Part shown: positions 1 through 6,508 of the stretch, piece by piece
How positions within the stretch are numbered: the first letter of the stretch is position 1
Layout: every line of letters begins with the position of its first letter
Assembly: GCA_001510455.1 (NCBI GenBank)
Contig: LFFH01000017.1
Location: 1 to 20,425, forward strand
Source of the DNA: Actinobacteria bacterium casp-actino8
GTDB lineage: Bacteria > Actinomycetota > Acidimicrobiia > Acidimicrobiales > Ilumatobacteraceae
Direction of reading: 5' to 3'
Length of the DNA stretch: 20,425 nucleotides
Translations under genes and position numbers: made by a program
Notes under the pieces: generated by a model
The model's database searches: none
What the model was told of the DNA's origin: nothing
What the model saw: only the letters and a program-made list of their open reading frames with translations

Positions 1-27
1 TGCCACGAACTGACCGTTCACGACAAC

Positions 28-33
28 TACCGT
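28..33 (+). promoter_or_regulatory. Putative -10 box of a leaderless murF promoter
   Basis: TACCGT lies 6 nt before the murF ATG, the same hexamer-to-start spacing found at several other genes in this window. No convincing -35 is visible. Transcription would begin at or next to the start codon. Confidence 0.5.
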
Positions 34-39
34 TCGAGC

Positions 40-1371
40 ATGCGTTGGCGTGCTTCCGATCTGGCCCGTGCTCTGTCCGAGCACGGGCCGTGTCGTGTGT
101 CGGGGCCCGATGTCGAGATCGACGGCGCATCGTTCGACTCGCGTGATCTGCGACCGGGGCAGATGTTCGTGGCTCTGATCGCCGAACGGGACGGTCACGA
201 CTTCGTTCCCGGTGCGGTCGAAGCCGGAGCGGTGGCCTGTCTGGTGTCACGAGAGCCATCGCCTGATGTGGCGACGCGTACGACCTCGATCGTCGTACCT
301 GACACGTCCGTTGCGCTCATGGACGCCGCCAGATGGGCCCGAAGCCTTTTTCCGGCCGGCACCATGGCAGTCGGAATCACCGGTTCGGTGGGCAAGACCT
401 CCACCAAGGATTTCGTTGCAGCCGCTGTGTCGCCATCACGTCGAACGGTTGCCAACCCCCGCAGTTACAACAACGAGCAGGGTCTTCCGGTCACCATCTT
501 GAACGCTCCTCGCGATACCGAGGTTCTGGTTCTCGAGATGGGGATGCGCGGATTCGGGCAGATCGACTCGCTCTGTCGTGTCGCTCGACCAGCCATCGGT
601 GTCGTCACACGCGTCGGAGAAGCGCACACCTCGAAAGTCGGTGGGATCGACGGTGTCGCGCAGGCCAAAGGGGAACTCGTCGAAGCGTTGCCGTCCTTCG
701 GAGCCGCCGTGCTCAATGCCGACGATCCACGAGTGGTGGCGATGCGATCGCGAACGAATGCCCGTGTCGTGACCTTCGGTGAGTCGGCCGAAGCCGACGT
801 GCGGATCACCGGCCTCGACCTCGGGCCACTCGGTGACGCCAGATTCACGGCGTTCACACCGAACGGCGCGATCGACGTGAGGCTGTCGATTCCGGGACGT
901 CACATGGCCTCGAATGCCGCGGCGGCCTTGGCGACCGGGTTGGTACTCGGCATCCCGCTCGATGCCATGGCCGAGGGCTTGGCCAGCGCCTCGTTGTCGC
1001 CACATCGAATGAAAATTCTTCGTGTGCCGACGGGAGCAACGATCGTCGACGATTCGTACAACGCCAACCCGACGTCCGTACAAGCGGCTCTCGAGACGTT
1101 GGCCGGATTACGAGCCTCCCGTCGGATCGCAGTGCTGGGTCTCATGGCCGAACTCGACGACGAAGTTGCGGCCCATCGACGGATCAGCGACTTGGCGGCC
1201 CGACTCGACGTGGAAGTGATTGCGGTAGGAACCGATTCCTACGGGGTTCCGGCTACGACGATCGACGACGCGGTCACGCAGATCCTCGATCTCGACGAGA
1301 CGGCGGCGGTTCTCGTGAAGGGCAGCCGGGTAGCCGGTCTCGACCGACTCGTCGAGCGCGTCACTCAGTGA
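40..1371 (+). CDS. murF: UDP-N-acetylmuramoyl-tripeptide--D-alanyl-D-alanine ligase (MurF)
   Basis: MurF joins D-Ala-D-Ala to UDP-MurNAc-tripeptide with ATP in the cytoplasm, the last step in making the peptidoglycan pentapeptide precursor. The 443-residue product has the three Mur-ligase parts in order: an N-terminal substrate domain with the SFDSRDLRPGQMFVAL block (31-46), a P-loop GITGSVGKTSTKD (112-124), and a C-terminal domain containing DDSYNANP. The GMRGFGQI and RVGEAH blocks in the middle are typical of MurF rather than MurC/D/E. Length is normal. The frame stays open upstream to the window edge, but the ATG at 40 gives a family-like N terminus and sits 6 nt after a TACCGT box, so I chose it. 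Other mur genes are not visible, although the left edge is only 39 bases away. It converges on the MFS gene with a 7-nt gap. Confidence 0.93.
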   Translation: MRWRASDLARALSEHGPCRVSGPDVEIDGASFDSRDLRPGQMFVALIAERDGHDFVPGAVEAGAVACLVSREPSPDVATRTTSIVVPDTSVALMDAARWARSLFPAGTMAVGITGSVGKTSTKDFVAAAVSPSRRTVANPRSYNNEQGLPVTILNAPRDTEVLVLEMGMRGFGQIDSLCRVARPAIGVVTRVGEAHTSKVGGIDGVAQAKGELVEALPSFGAAVLNADDPRVVAMRSRTNARVVTFGESAEADVRITGLDLGPLGDARFTAFTPNGAIDVRLSIPGRHMASNAAAALATGLVLGIPLDAMAEGLASASLSPHRMKILRVPTGATIVDDSYNANPTSVQAALETLAGLRASRRIAVLGLMAELDDEVAAHRRISDLAARLDVEVIAVGTDSYGVPATTIDDAVTQILDLDETAAVLVKGSRVAGLDRLVERVTQ

Positions 1372-1378
1372 GCTTCGA

Positions 1379-2638
1379 TCAATCGGTGAGAAAGGCGTTT
1401 CGCGGAAGTCGATCGATGTTGCACCAGCGTGCCAGGTGGATCGCGTAGAGTGCTCCGAAGAGGAGAACCCATCTCGCTCCGATGGCATCGATGATGGGTC
1501 CGGCGATGAGGCCGCCGATGGTGACGGTTCCTCCGAAGGCCATGAACCAGAGAGGCATCACTCGGACTCGTTCGGTGTCGCGCAGGTTCTCCTGGAAGAC
1601 GGTGATCATCGCCGTGGCGAGCATGAAATAGAAGATGCCGAGGACGAAGCCGATCGGAAATGCTGGTCCGGGGGATCGAACGAGCGCGAAGGCGGCGAGT
1701 GACACGCCGAATCCGAGGAATCCGTAGGTGATGACTTTCGGACGTCGGAATCGAGTGAGGACCGTGCCGGTGAGGACGGCGCCGGTGAACGCCCCGAGTC
1801 CCCAGACGGCGTAGATCGCCTTGAAGGTGGAGCTCTCGGAATCGACGCCGAAGTTGAGTCGAGTGACCGACGGGAAGAGTGCGACGAGAACGAGCGAGAA
1901 GAGTGAGAAGGTGGCCATGGCCACGAGGAGTCGCGACAGCACCGTGCGTTGGCGGCTGATACGCAGACCGATGAGGAACTGCTGCCAGCCCTTTGCGACG
2001 TGATCCCCGCGAATGTCGGGGATCGTGACCATGCCGATCGCCACGATGAGGAACAGATAGGTGAACGAGTTGATGACGAAGAGTCCGGCCGTCGACACTC
2101 CCCACAAGGTGAGGACGGCGGCGAGTGTGGGGCCGAGAACGCGACTTCCGTTCAATTGGATCGAGTTCATGCTGATGGCGCCGGCCAGGTCGCGTCGATC
2201 GACGAGAAGAGGAATGCTGGCTTGGAAGGCCGGTGCGTTGAGCGCGTTACCGGTGCCGATCACGAGCTGGACGAGAAAGATCGACCAGATCGGACCGTCG
2301 ATCGCGACGATGGCGGCGAGCACGAGTGAGAACACGAGTTGAAGCCACTCCATCGCGAGGAGGAAGACGCGTCGATTCACTCGGTCGGCGATGATGCTGC
2401 CGGGAATGGCCAGAAGAAGAAGTGGTCCGAGTTGGGCGAAGATGAGGATTCCGACGATGCGGGCCGAACCCGTGCGGTGATCGATGTAGGCGGGCAACGC
2501 CAGGTTCTGCATCCAGGTTCCGATGCTCGACAGGAAGAGTCCGGTCCAGATGATGCGATAACTGCGGTACGAAAAAGCCGCTCGGGCCGAGCCGGGGGTG
2601 TGCGAGTGGGGCAGGGGATCGCTGGTGGTCGATGACAT
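1379..2638 (-). CDS. MFS transporter, probable drug/siderophore exporter (MFS_3/EntS-like)
   Basis: This 419-residue integral membrane protein has about twelve hydrophobic segments, as expected for the major facilitator superfamily. After a short cytoplasmic tail, FSYRSYRIIWTG and SSIGTWMQNLALPAY (about 22-50) match the start of the MFS_3 / enterobactin-exporter group. The loop 2-3 motif appears as IIADRVNRR, the usual place for the conserved G-x-x-x-D-R-x-x-R signature. Members export small molecules by proton antiport; the substrate cannot be told here. The gene is single: it converges on murF and diverges from the small zinc-ribbon gene. A TAGGCT -10 box lies 14 nt upstream of the ATG, implying a leader of only a few bases. 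No regulator gene is adjacent. Confidence 0.85.
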   Translation of the reverse strand: MSSTTSDPLPHSHTPGSARAAFSYRSYRIIWTGLFLSSIGTWMQNLALPAYIDHRTGSARIVGILIFAQLGPLLLLAIPGSIIADRVNRRVFLLAMEWLQLVFSLVLAAIVAIDGPIWSIFLVQLVIGTGNALNAPAFQASIPLLVDRRDLAGAISMNSIQLNGSRVLGPTLAAVLTLWGVSTAGLFVINSFTYLFLIVAIGMVTIPDIRGDHVAKGWQQFLIGLRISRQRTVLSRLLVAMATFSLFSLVLVALFPSVTRLNFGVDSESSTFKAIYAVWGLGAFTGAVLTGTVLTRFRRPKVITYGFLGFGVSLAAFALVRSPGPAFPIGFVLGIFYFMLATAMITVFQENLRDTERVRVMPLWFMAFGGTVTIGGLIAGPIIDAIGARWVLLFGALYAIHLARWCNIDRLPRNAFLTD

Positions 2639-2652
2639 GGAGGGGTGATGCG

Positions 2653-2658
2653 AGCCTA
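2653..2658 (-). promoter_or_regulatory. Putative -10 box for the MFS gene
   Basis: On the minus strand TAGGCT lies 14 nt before the MFS ATG. Just upstream of it (2659-2669) is the 11-bp perfect palindrome GTGAC-G-GTCAC, placed where an operator could sit between the two divergent genes. The operator role is only a guess. Confidence 0.35.
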
Positions 2659-2691
2659 GTGACGGTCACCCGGGCGAACTCTGGGTGGTGA

Positions 2692-2697
2692 CAAACT
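2692..2697 (+). promoter_or_regulatory. Possible variant -10 box for the zinc-ribbon gene
   Basis: CAAACT is one base from TAnnnT and lies exactly 6 nt before the ATG at 2704. The 6-nt spacer contains GGAGG, which is too close to the ATG to be an ordinary Shine-Dalgarno site. Weak support. Confidence 0.25.
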
Positions 2698-2703
2698 GGA
2701 GGC

Positions 2704-2880
2704 ATGTCAGGTGACGTCCGACCTCTCGAACAGTTGGTGCCGCCGCCGGCCGATGGCGGATCGTGCCGATCGCCGCTCGGGACCTTCGCCGAGTGCCCGC
2801 TGTGCGGGGGAGACCTGTTCCCCGAACACGCTCACTTCAAGTGCAAGGGATGCGGCTGGCGCGACTCCTGCTGCGACTGA
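2704..2880 (+). CDS. Small zinc-ribbon protein (58 aa)
   Basis: This short ORF is easily missed at usual length cut-offs. It encodes 58 residues: a proline-rich N-terminal third, then ECPLCGGDL (30-38), then FKCKGCGWRDSCCD at the C terminus (45-58). The pairs C31-x2-C34 and C47-x2-C50 form a classic four-cysteine zinc ribbon. A second Cys pair (C56-C57) ends the protein. An in-frame TGA at 2689 rules out any upstream extension, and ATG 2704 is the only good start. The CPxCGG...CxxCGWRDSCCD layout resembles small uncharacterised ribbon proteins found in several bacterial phyla (from memory, not searched). The function is unknown; nucleic-acid or protein binding are the usual possibilities. It diverges from the MFS gene, and its stop lies inside the left arm of the 2879-2952 inverted repeat. 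Confidence 0.75.
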   Translation: MSGDVRPLEQLVPPPADGGSCRSPLGTFAECPLCGGDLFPEHAHFKCKGCGWRDSCCD

Positions 2881-2952
2881 TCAAAATCGCCCACTCTGAT
2901 GCATTGAGCACCGTGGGTGGGTACTAGCGCAACAGAGTGGGCGAATTTGGTC
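2879..2952. terminator. Long-arm inverted repeat, probable bidirectional terminator
   Basis: Arms 2879-2898 and 2933-2952 match at 18 of 20 positions; the inner 11 bp (CGCCCACTCTG / CAGAGTGGGCG) are perfect. The spacer is 34 nt. The element almost exactly fills the gap between two convergent genes. The outer arms are A/T-rich, so the minus-strand transcript ends in a short U tract (GATTTTGATC). The long, distinctive spacer is unusual for a simple terminator, and a small dispersed repeat is an alternative. Confidence 0.55.
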
Positions 2953-2956
2953 GAAA

Positions 2957-4003
2957 TCAGGAGAGGATGAGGTCGGCGTAGAGCGGCAGGACCATGGCCG
3001 GTCCGCTCACCAGGAACGTGCTGATGCACGTCTCTTTCCACTTCGCCAGTTCGTCCTTGATCTTGTCGGGCGGACCCACGAGGGCCACGTCCTCGACCAT
3101 CCTCAGCGGGATCGCCGCCGCCGCTTCGTCCTTCTTGCCTTCGAGGTAGAGGTCCTGCACCTTGGTGGCGACGTCCTCGTACCCCATGCGGGCGAACACC
3201 TCGAAGTGGAAGTTGGCGCCCCGCGCTCCCATTCCACCGGCGTACAACGCGAGGAAGGGTCGCACCATGTCGGCGCATTTCTCGGCGTCTTCGCCGGGAA
3301 TGATCATCACCGTCGACGCCACTTCGAAACGGTCGGCCTTGTTCGGGTCGCCGGACTTGGCGAAACCTTCGGCCAGACATGTGCGATAGAAGCCGTCCTC
3401 TTTCGGTGAGAAGAACAAGGGCAACCAGCCGTCGCAGATCTCGGCCGACAGGGCCACGTTCTTCGGTCCTTCGGCGGCCAGGAAGATCGGGATGTCGGAG
3501 CGCAGCGGGTGGACGGTCGAACGCAAGGCCTTACCGAGCCCCTTGCCGTCGGCACCGGTGTAGGGGAGGTCGTAGAACTCCCCGTGTTTCTCGACCGGCT
3601 TTTCACGCGCCAGTACCTGCCGCACGACGTCGACGTATTCACGGGTACGGGCCAGCGGCTTGCCGTACGCCTGGCCGTACCAACCTTCGACGACCTGTGG
3701 GCCGCTCGCGCCGAGACCGAGGATGAAGCGTCCGTTCGAGAGGTGATCGAGTGTGATCGCCGCCATCGCCGCTGCCGTGGGTGTGCGGGCGTTCATCTGC
3801 ATGATCGCCGTTCCGAGACGCACCTTCTCGGTGTGTGCACCCCACCAGGCGAGTGGCGTGAGAGCGTCCGACCCGTAGGCCTCGGCGGTCCAGATCGAAT
3901 CGAATCCGAGGCGCTCGGCCTCCTTCACCGCATCGAAAGCACCGGCCGGCGGTCCGGCCGACCAGTAACCGGTGTTGTAACCGAGTTTGATGTCGCGAGT
4001 CAT
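2957..4003 (-). CDS. LLM-class flavin/F420-dependent oxidoreductase (Rv3520c-like)
   Basis: A luciferase-like monooxygenase-fold enzyme of 348 residues. Members are soluble TIM barrels that use coenzyme F420 or FMN for hydride transfer to a substrate that is usually unknown. The N terminus IKLGYNTGYW, then ERLGFDSIWTAEAYGSDALTPLAW (30-53), KVRLGTAIMQMNARTP (60-75) and LDHLSNGRFILGLGASGPQVVEGWYG (85-110) are the conserved blocks of the actinobacterial F420 LLM group typified by M. tuberculosis Rv3520c. Length is normal. F420 rather than FMN use is inferred from the subfamily resemblance. It is monocistronic, converging on the zinc-ribbon gene. A TAACGT box 6 nt before the ATG supports the start and a leaderless mRNA. 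Confidence 0.87.
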   Translation of the reverse strand: MTRDIKLGYNTGYWSAGPPAGAFDAVKEAERLGFDSIWTAEAYGSDALTPLAWWGAHTEKVRLGTAIMQMNARTPTAAAMAAITLDHLSNGRFILGLGASGPQVVEGWYGQAYGKPLARTREYVDVVRQVLAREKPVEKHGEFYDLPYTGADGKGLGKALRSTVHPLRSDIPIFLAAEGPKNVALSAEICDGWLPLFFSPKEDGFYRTCLAEGFAKSGDPNKADRFEVASTVMIIPGEDAEKCADMVRPFLALYAGGMGARGANFHFEVFARMGYEDVATKVQDLYLEGKKDEAAAAIPLRMVEDVALVGPPDKIKDELAKWKETCISTFLVSGPAMVLPLYADLILS

Positions 4004-4009
4004 GCCGTC

Positions 4010-4015
4010 ACGTTA
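4010..4015 (-). promoter_or_regulatory. Putative -10 box of a leaderless promoter (LLM oxidoreductase)
   Basis: Minus-strand TAACGT is followed by a 6-nt spacer and then the ATG at 4003. The spacing is identical to that at murF, the P450, the aldehyde dehydrogenase and the sulfatase. Confidence 0.5.
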
Positions 4016-4035
4016 GGCAGGATCTTCGCCATGCA

Positions 4036-4051
4036 CCGTGTCGAAACACGG
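4036..4051 (-). terminator. Small hairpin after the lipoprotein gene
   Basis: CCGTGT and ACACGG form a 6-bp stem closing a 4-nt loop, 8 nt past the lipoprotein stop codon. No U tract follows. It is compatible with a weak terminator only. Confidence 0.35.
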
Positions 4052-4058
4052 CGAGTGA

Positions 4059-4985
4059 TCAGCAACCCATGAACCTCTTGTACGAAGTGACGCCCTTGGT
4101 ATTGACCATCAGGTTGTCAACGATGGTGAAGCGAAGAGAGCAGGGATCGGTGTCCGAGCTCATCACGAGAGTCCACAGCGATGTGTCGGGGTCCATCTGC
4201 TGCTCGAAGTTGAGGCTGAGGCGTCGAGTCACGACTCCCGAGAGCGAGTCGTAATTGAGGTCGACGAAGGCGGGTTTGCCGACGGAATCGACCGACAGGA
4301 TGACCTGAAGGAACTTGGAGTCACTCCGGTCGTCCAGCTGCACGAGATCGAACGTGACGGTGGTGTTCGCAGGAGCCGAGGTCGACGGCAGAGACGGTGT
4401 GCCGAGTCCGGGAATGCTGGGGGTGCCACCCGGAAGCGTGATCGCGGGCGCCTTGGTGGTCGATGGCAGGGAAGGTGTGCCCAGTCCGGGAAGGCTGGGG
4501 GTGCCACCGGGAAGCGTCACCACCGGTGCTTTGGTGGTGCTGGGCAGGCTCGGTGTGGCCAATCCGGGCACGGTGGGGATACCGCCGGGCACTGTGATCG
4601 TGGGGACGGAGCCACCGCTCGAACCGGCGCCGCTCCCGTCTCCTTGGGGTGAGGTCTGATCGTCCCCACCAGGGAGAGTCGTCGGCGCAACGGTCGTTTC
4701 GGGAACGTCGATGTCCAGTTGATTTTCGATCTCGGGGACCACCTGGGTGATGAGATCAGGGTCGGCCTCGGCCAGAAGGTCGGCGAGCTCATCGGGAGTG
4801 GCTCCCTGTTGCGCGGCCGCAAGGAGTTGCTCGATGAGCGCCTGGACGTCGGCGTCGTTCGATGCTGAGCCATCGTCTCCGCCACACCCGGTCGCGCCGG
4901 CCAGGAGGCCGGCGACCGTGACGGTCGCAAGGACGTAACGCCTGATTCGGAGCTTCGATGGGTGGGTCGCCGAGGTGCGCTTCAT
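4059..4985 (-). CDS. Proline-rich repeat lipoprotein, function unknown
   Basis: A 308-residue predicted secreted lipoprotein with no recognised enzymatic domain. A basic N terminus (KLRIRR) leads into a hydrophobic stretch ending GLLAGATGC, with Cys34 as the probable lipidated residue, then Gly/Asp-rich sequence. Residues 45-93 are acidic and helical-looking (DVQALIEQLLAAAQQ...). Residues 131-207 are three tandem 26-residue units starting T-[VL]-P-G-G, rich in Pro, Ser and Thr, probably an extended wall-spanning stalk. The C-terminal 100 residues look like a small beta-rich domain with two cysteines (C282, C308) that could form a disulfide. GAAAGGA about 15 nt before the ATG could serve as a ribosome site, unlike the leaderless neighbours. 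It lies alone between the LLM gene and the aminotransferase, both on the same strand. Confidence 0.7.
   Translation of the reverse strand: MKRTSATHPSKLRIRRYVLATVTVAGLLAGATGCGGDDGSASNDADVQALIEQLLAAAQQGATPDELADLLAEADPDLITQVVPEIENQLDIDVPETTVAPTTLPGGDDQTSPQGDGSGAGSSGGSVPTITVPGGIPTVPGLATPSLPSTTKAPVVTLPGGTPSLPGLGTPSLPSTTKAPAITLPGGTPSIPGLGTPSLPSTSAPANTTVTFDLVQLDDRSDSKFLQVILSVDSVGKPAFVDLNYDSLSGVVTRRLSLNFEQQMDPDTSLWTLVMSSDTDPCSLRFTIVDNLMVNTKGVTSYKRFMGC
4362..4595 (-). repeat. Three 78-bp in-frame tandem repeats in the lipoprotein gene
   Basis: The three copies encode residues 131-156, 157-182 and 183-208. Units 2 and 3 are nearly identical over most of their length (TLPGGTPS-x-PGLGTPSLPST), while unit 1 has drifted (TVPGGIPTVPGLATPSLPST). 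The period is a multiple of three, so copy number can change without breaking the frame. Confidence 0.75.
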
Positions 4986-5056
4986 GACGGACGGGCCGAT
5001 CCTTTCGTGAACGTCGTGCCAACCGTTACGGCACGGCGAGCGAGGGTCAGGGAGAT

Positions 5057-5080
5057 CTGTATCTCACGATTGAGTCACAG
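5057..5080. promoter_or_regulatory. 24-bp imperfect dyad upstream of the lipoprotein gene
   Basis: The half-sites are CTGT-nn-CTCA and TGAG-nn-ACAG around a 4-bp centre. As minus-strand RNA it folds with 9 of 10 pairs, counting one G-U. It overlaps a TACTGT -10-like hexamer (5082-5077, minus strand). It could be an operator or a leader hairpin. Confidence 0.35.
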
Positions 5081-5089
5081 TATCACGCC

Positions 5090-5110
5090 AATTCGAAGAA
5101 TGTTCGAATT
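5090..5110. promoter_or_regulatory. Palindrome AATTCGAA-n5-TTCGAATT
   Basis: A perfect 8-bp inverted repeat with a 5-bp centre, in the -35 region of the putative lipoprotein promoter. It resembles an actinobacterial LexA box (TCGAAC-n4-GTTCGA), but its half-site spacing is one base short. It may be an operator for another regulator or part of the end of the aminotransferase transcript. Confidence 0.35.
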
Positions 5111-5129
5111 ACGGGACGGACCCTCCCGT
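5111..5129 (-). terminator. Hairpin after the aminotransferase gene
   Basis: ACGGGA and TCCCGT pair across a 7-nt loop, 21 nt beyond the aminotransferase stop. The A/T-rich palindrome at 5090-5110 follows directly, so the two could act together as a terminator. There is no clear U tract. Confidence 0.35.
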
Positions 5130-5150
5130 GTCCGCGTCGGACCCCTCGAG

Positions 5151-6494
5151 TCAGTCGAGAAGCGAGGCCAAGGACTCCACGAACACCTCGGTGTGCCGAT
5201 CGACGTCGGCCGACCGGTGGGCCGGGGACATCAGCGCCATGTTGTGGAACGGCGTCAGCAGAACTCCCCGGTTCAGAGCGAACAGGTGCATGTACGCGTC
5301 GAGTTCGTGGTCGGAGGCGGCGGCGGCATCGGCGCCGTTGCGGGGTGGGGGACAGAACCAGTACTCGGCTCGGGCCCCGAGTTGCTGCACGTGCCAGTCG
5401 AGCCGACGCGCCCGGAAGGCGCTCTCGACACCTTTGGTCCACGACGTGGCCAAGTCGATCATTCGCGCGAAGTCGTCCTCGAGAAGGGTGGTCGAGAGCG
5501 TCGCTCTCACCGCAGCGAGTGCGAGTGCATTGCCAGTGAGCGTTCCTCCGATGCCCGACACGTCCACGAGATGATCGCCGATGAGTGACTCGACTCGGTC
5601 GGCGACCTCGTCGGTCATTCCGTAGACGGCCACTGGCATGCCACCGCCGATCGGTTTACCGATCACGAAGAAATCTGGATCAAGACCCCAAGCCTTGGTG
5701 CATCCTCCGGGTCCGGCACAAATGGTGTGCGTTTCGTCGACCACCCAGAGCACTCCGTGACGGCGGGTGACCTCGCGAACTCGATCGAGATAACCGGGAT
5801 CGGGCAGGACGATTCCTATGTTGGTCAGCGCCGGTTCCATCAAGAGGCAGGCGACATCGCCGTGGGCGAGGGCGGCATCGAGTGCTTCGAGATCGTTGAA
5901 AGGCACGACGCGGGTGGTGACTTCCACATCGGCACTCGGACCGATGGCCCCCGGTCGATGCATCGTTCGACCATCGGCCCCGCGAATGACGAGCGTCTCG
6001 TCGACTGTTCCGTGATAACACCAGTCGATCACGGCGATCTTCGGACGTCCGGTGATGGCGCGCGCCAATCGAAGAACGAATCGGTTGGCATCGGTCGCCG
6101 TCATTGCGATCTGCCATTTGTCGAGACCGAAACGTCGACGTAATTCGTCGGCCACCCACACGGCGTCCTCACTCGGCAACATGGTGGTGATACCGCGACG
6201 CGCGCGTTCGGCGAGTGCGTCGGTCACCGCCGGGAGTGCGTGGCCGGCCATGGCCCCGGTGTCACCCATGCAGAAGTCGACGTATTCGTGTCCGTCGACG
6301 TCGACGAATCGTGCCCCCGATGCATGATCGACGAACACCGGAAATCCGCCCGGCCACCGCGTCATCCACGGCATGGGAACACCGGCGACGAGATGACGCC
6401 GGGCGCTGCCGGTGATCTCGGCCGAACGGGGGTGGGTGCGGGCGAAGAGGTCGAACTCTTCTCGATGACGAGTCGCGAGCCGTTCGCGATCCAT
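5151..6494 (-). CDS. Class-III PLP-dependent aminotransferase (glutamate-1-semialdehyde aminomutase-like)
   Basis: A cytoplasmic fold-type I PLP enzyme of 447 residues. PLP lysine candidate K280 is in FFVIGKPIGGGMPVAVYG, and the D253-E254 pair in WVVDETHT contacts the pyridine ring. CYHGTVDE (159-166) supplies the aromatic and His residues that stack on PLP. The usual phosphate-binding SG[ST]EA segment is replaced by ATDANRF (133-139), which marks a divergent subgroup related to glutamate-1-semialdehyde aminomutase. It is unlikely to be hemL, because the gene sits 14 nt after the P450 stop, preceded by a GAGGAAA ribosome site, and faces an aldehyde dehydrogenase and a polyamine-type importer. 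An omega-aminotransferase that turns an amine into an aldehyde fits this setting. The substrate is inferred from context only. Confidence 0.85.
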   Translation of the reverse strand: MDRERLATRHREEFDLFARTHPRSAEITGSARRHLVAGVPMPWMTRWPGGFPVFVDHASGARFVDVDGHEYVDFCMGDTGAMAGHALPAVTDALAERARRGITTMLPSEDAVWVADELRRRFGLDKWQIAMTATDANRFVLRLARAITGRPKIAVIDWCYHGTVDETLVIRGADGRTMHRPGAIGPSADVEVTTRVVPFNDLEALDAALAHGDVACLLMEPALTNIGIVLPDPGYLDRVREVTRRHGVLWVVDETHTICAGPGGCTKAWGLDPDFFVIGKPIGGGMPVAVYGMTDEVADRVESLIGDHLVDVSGIGGTLTGNALALAAVRATLSTTLLEDDFARMIDLATSWTKGVESAFRARRLDWHVQQLGARAEYWFCPPPRNGADAAAASDHELDAYMHLFALNRGVLLTPFHNMALMSPAHRSADVDRHTEVFVESLASLLD

Positions 6495-6508
6495 GTGGTT
6501 TCCTCGGA

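Noticed and set aside
5090..5110. LexA (SOS) box
   Set aside because: The half-sites TCGAA and TTCGA are right, but they are separated by 5 bases rather than the 6 of the actinobacterial consensus. The neighbouring gene is not a known SOS gene.
5151..6494. Aminotransferase as the haem-pathway gene hemL
   Set aside because: The PLP-binding segment departs from the SG[ST]EA type, and the neighbours are a P450 and an amine-type locus with no other haem genes.
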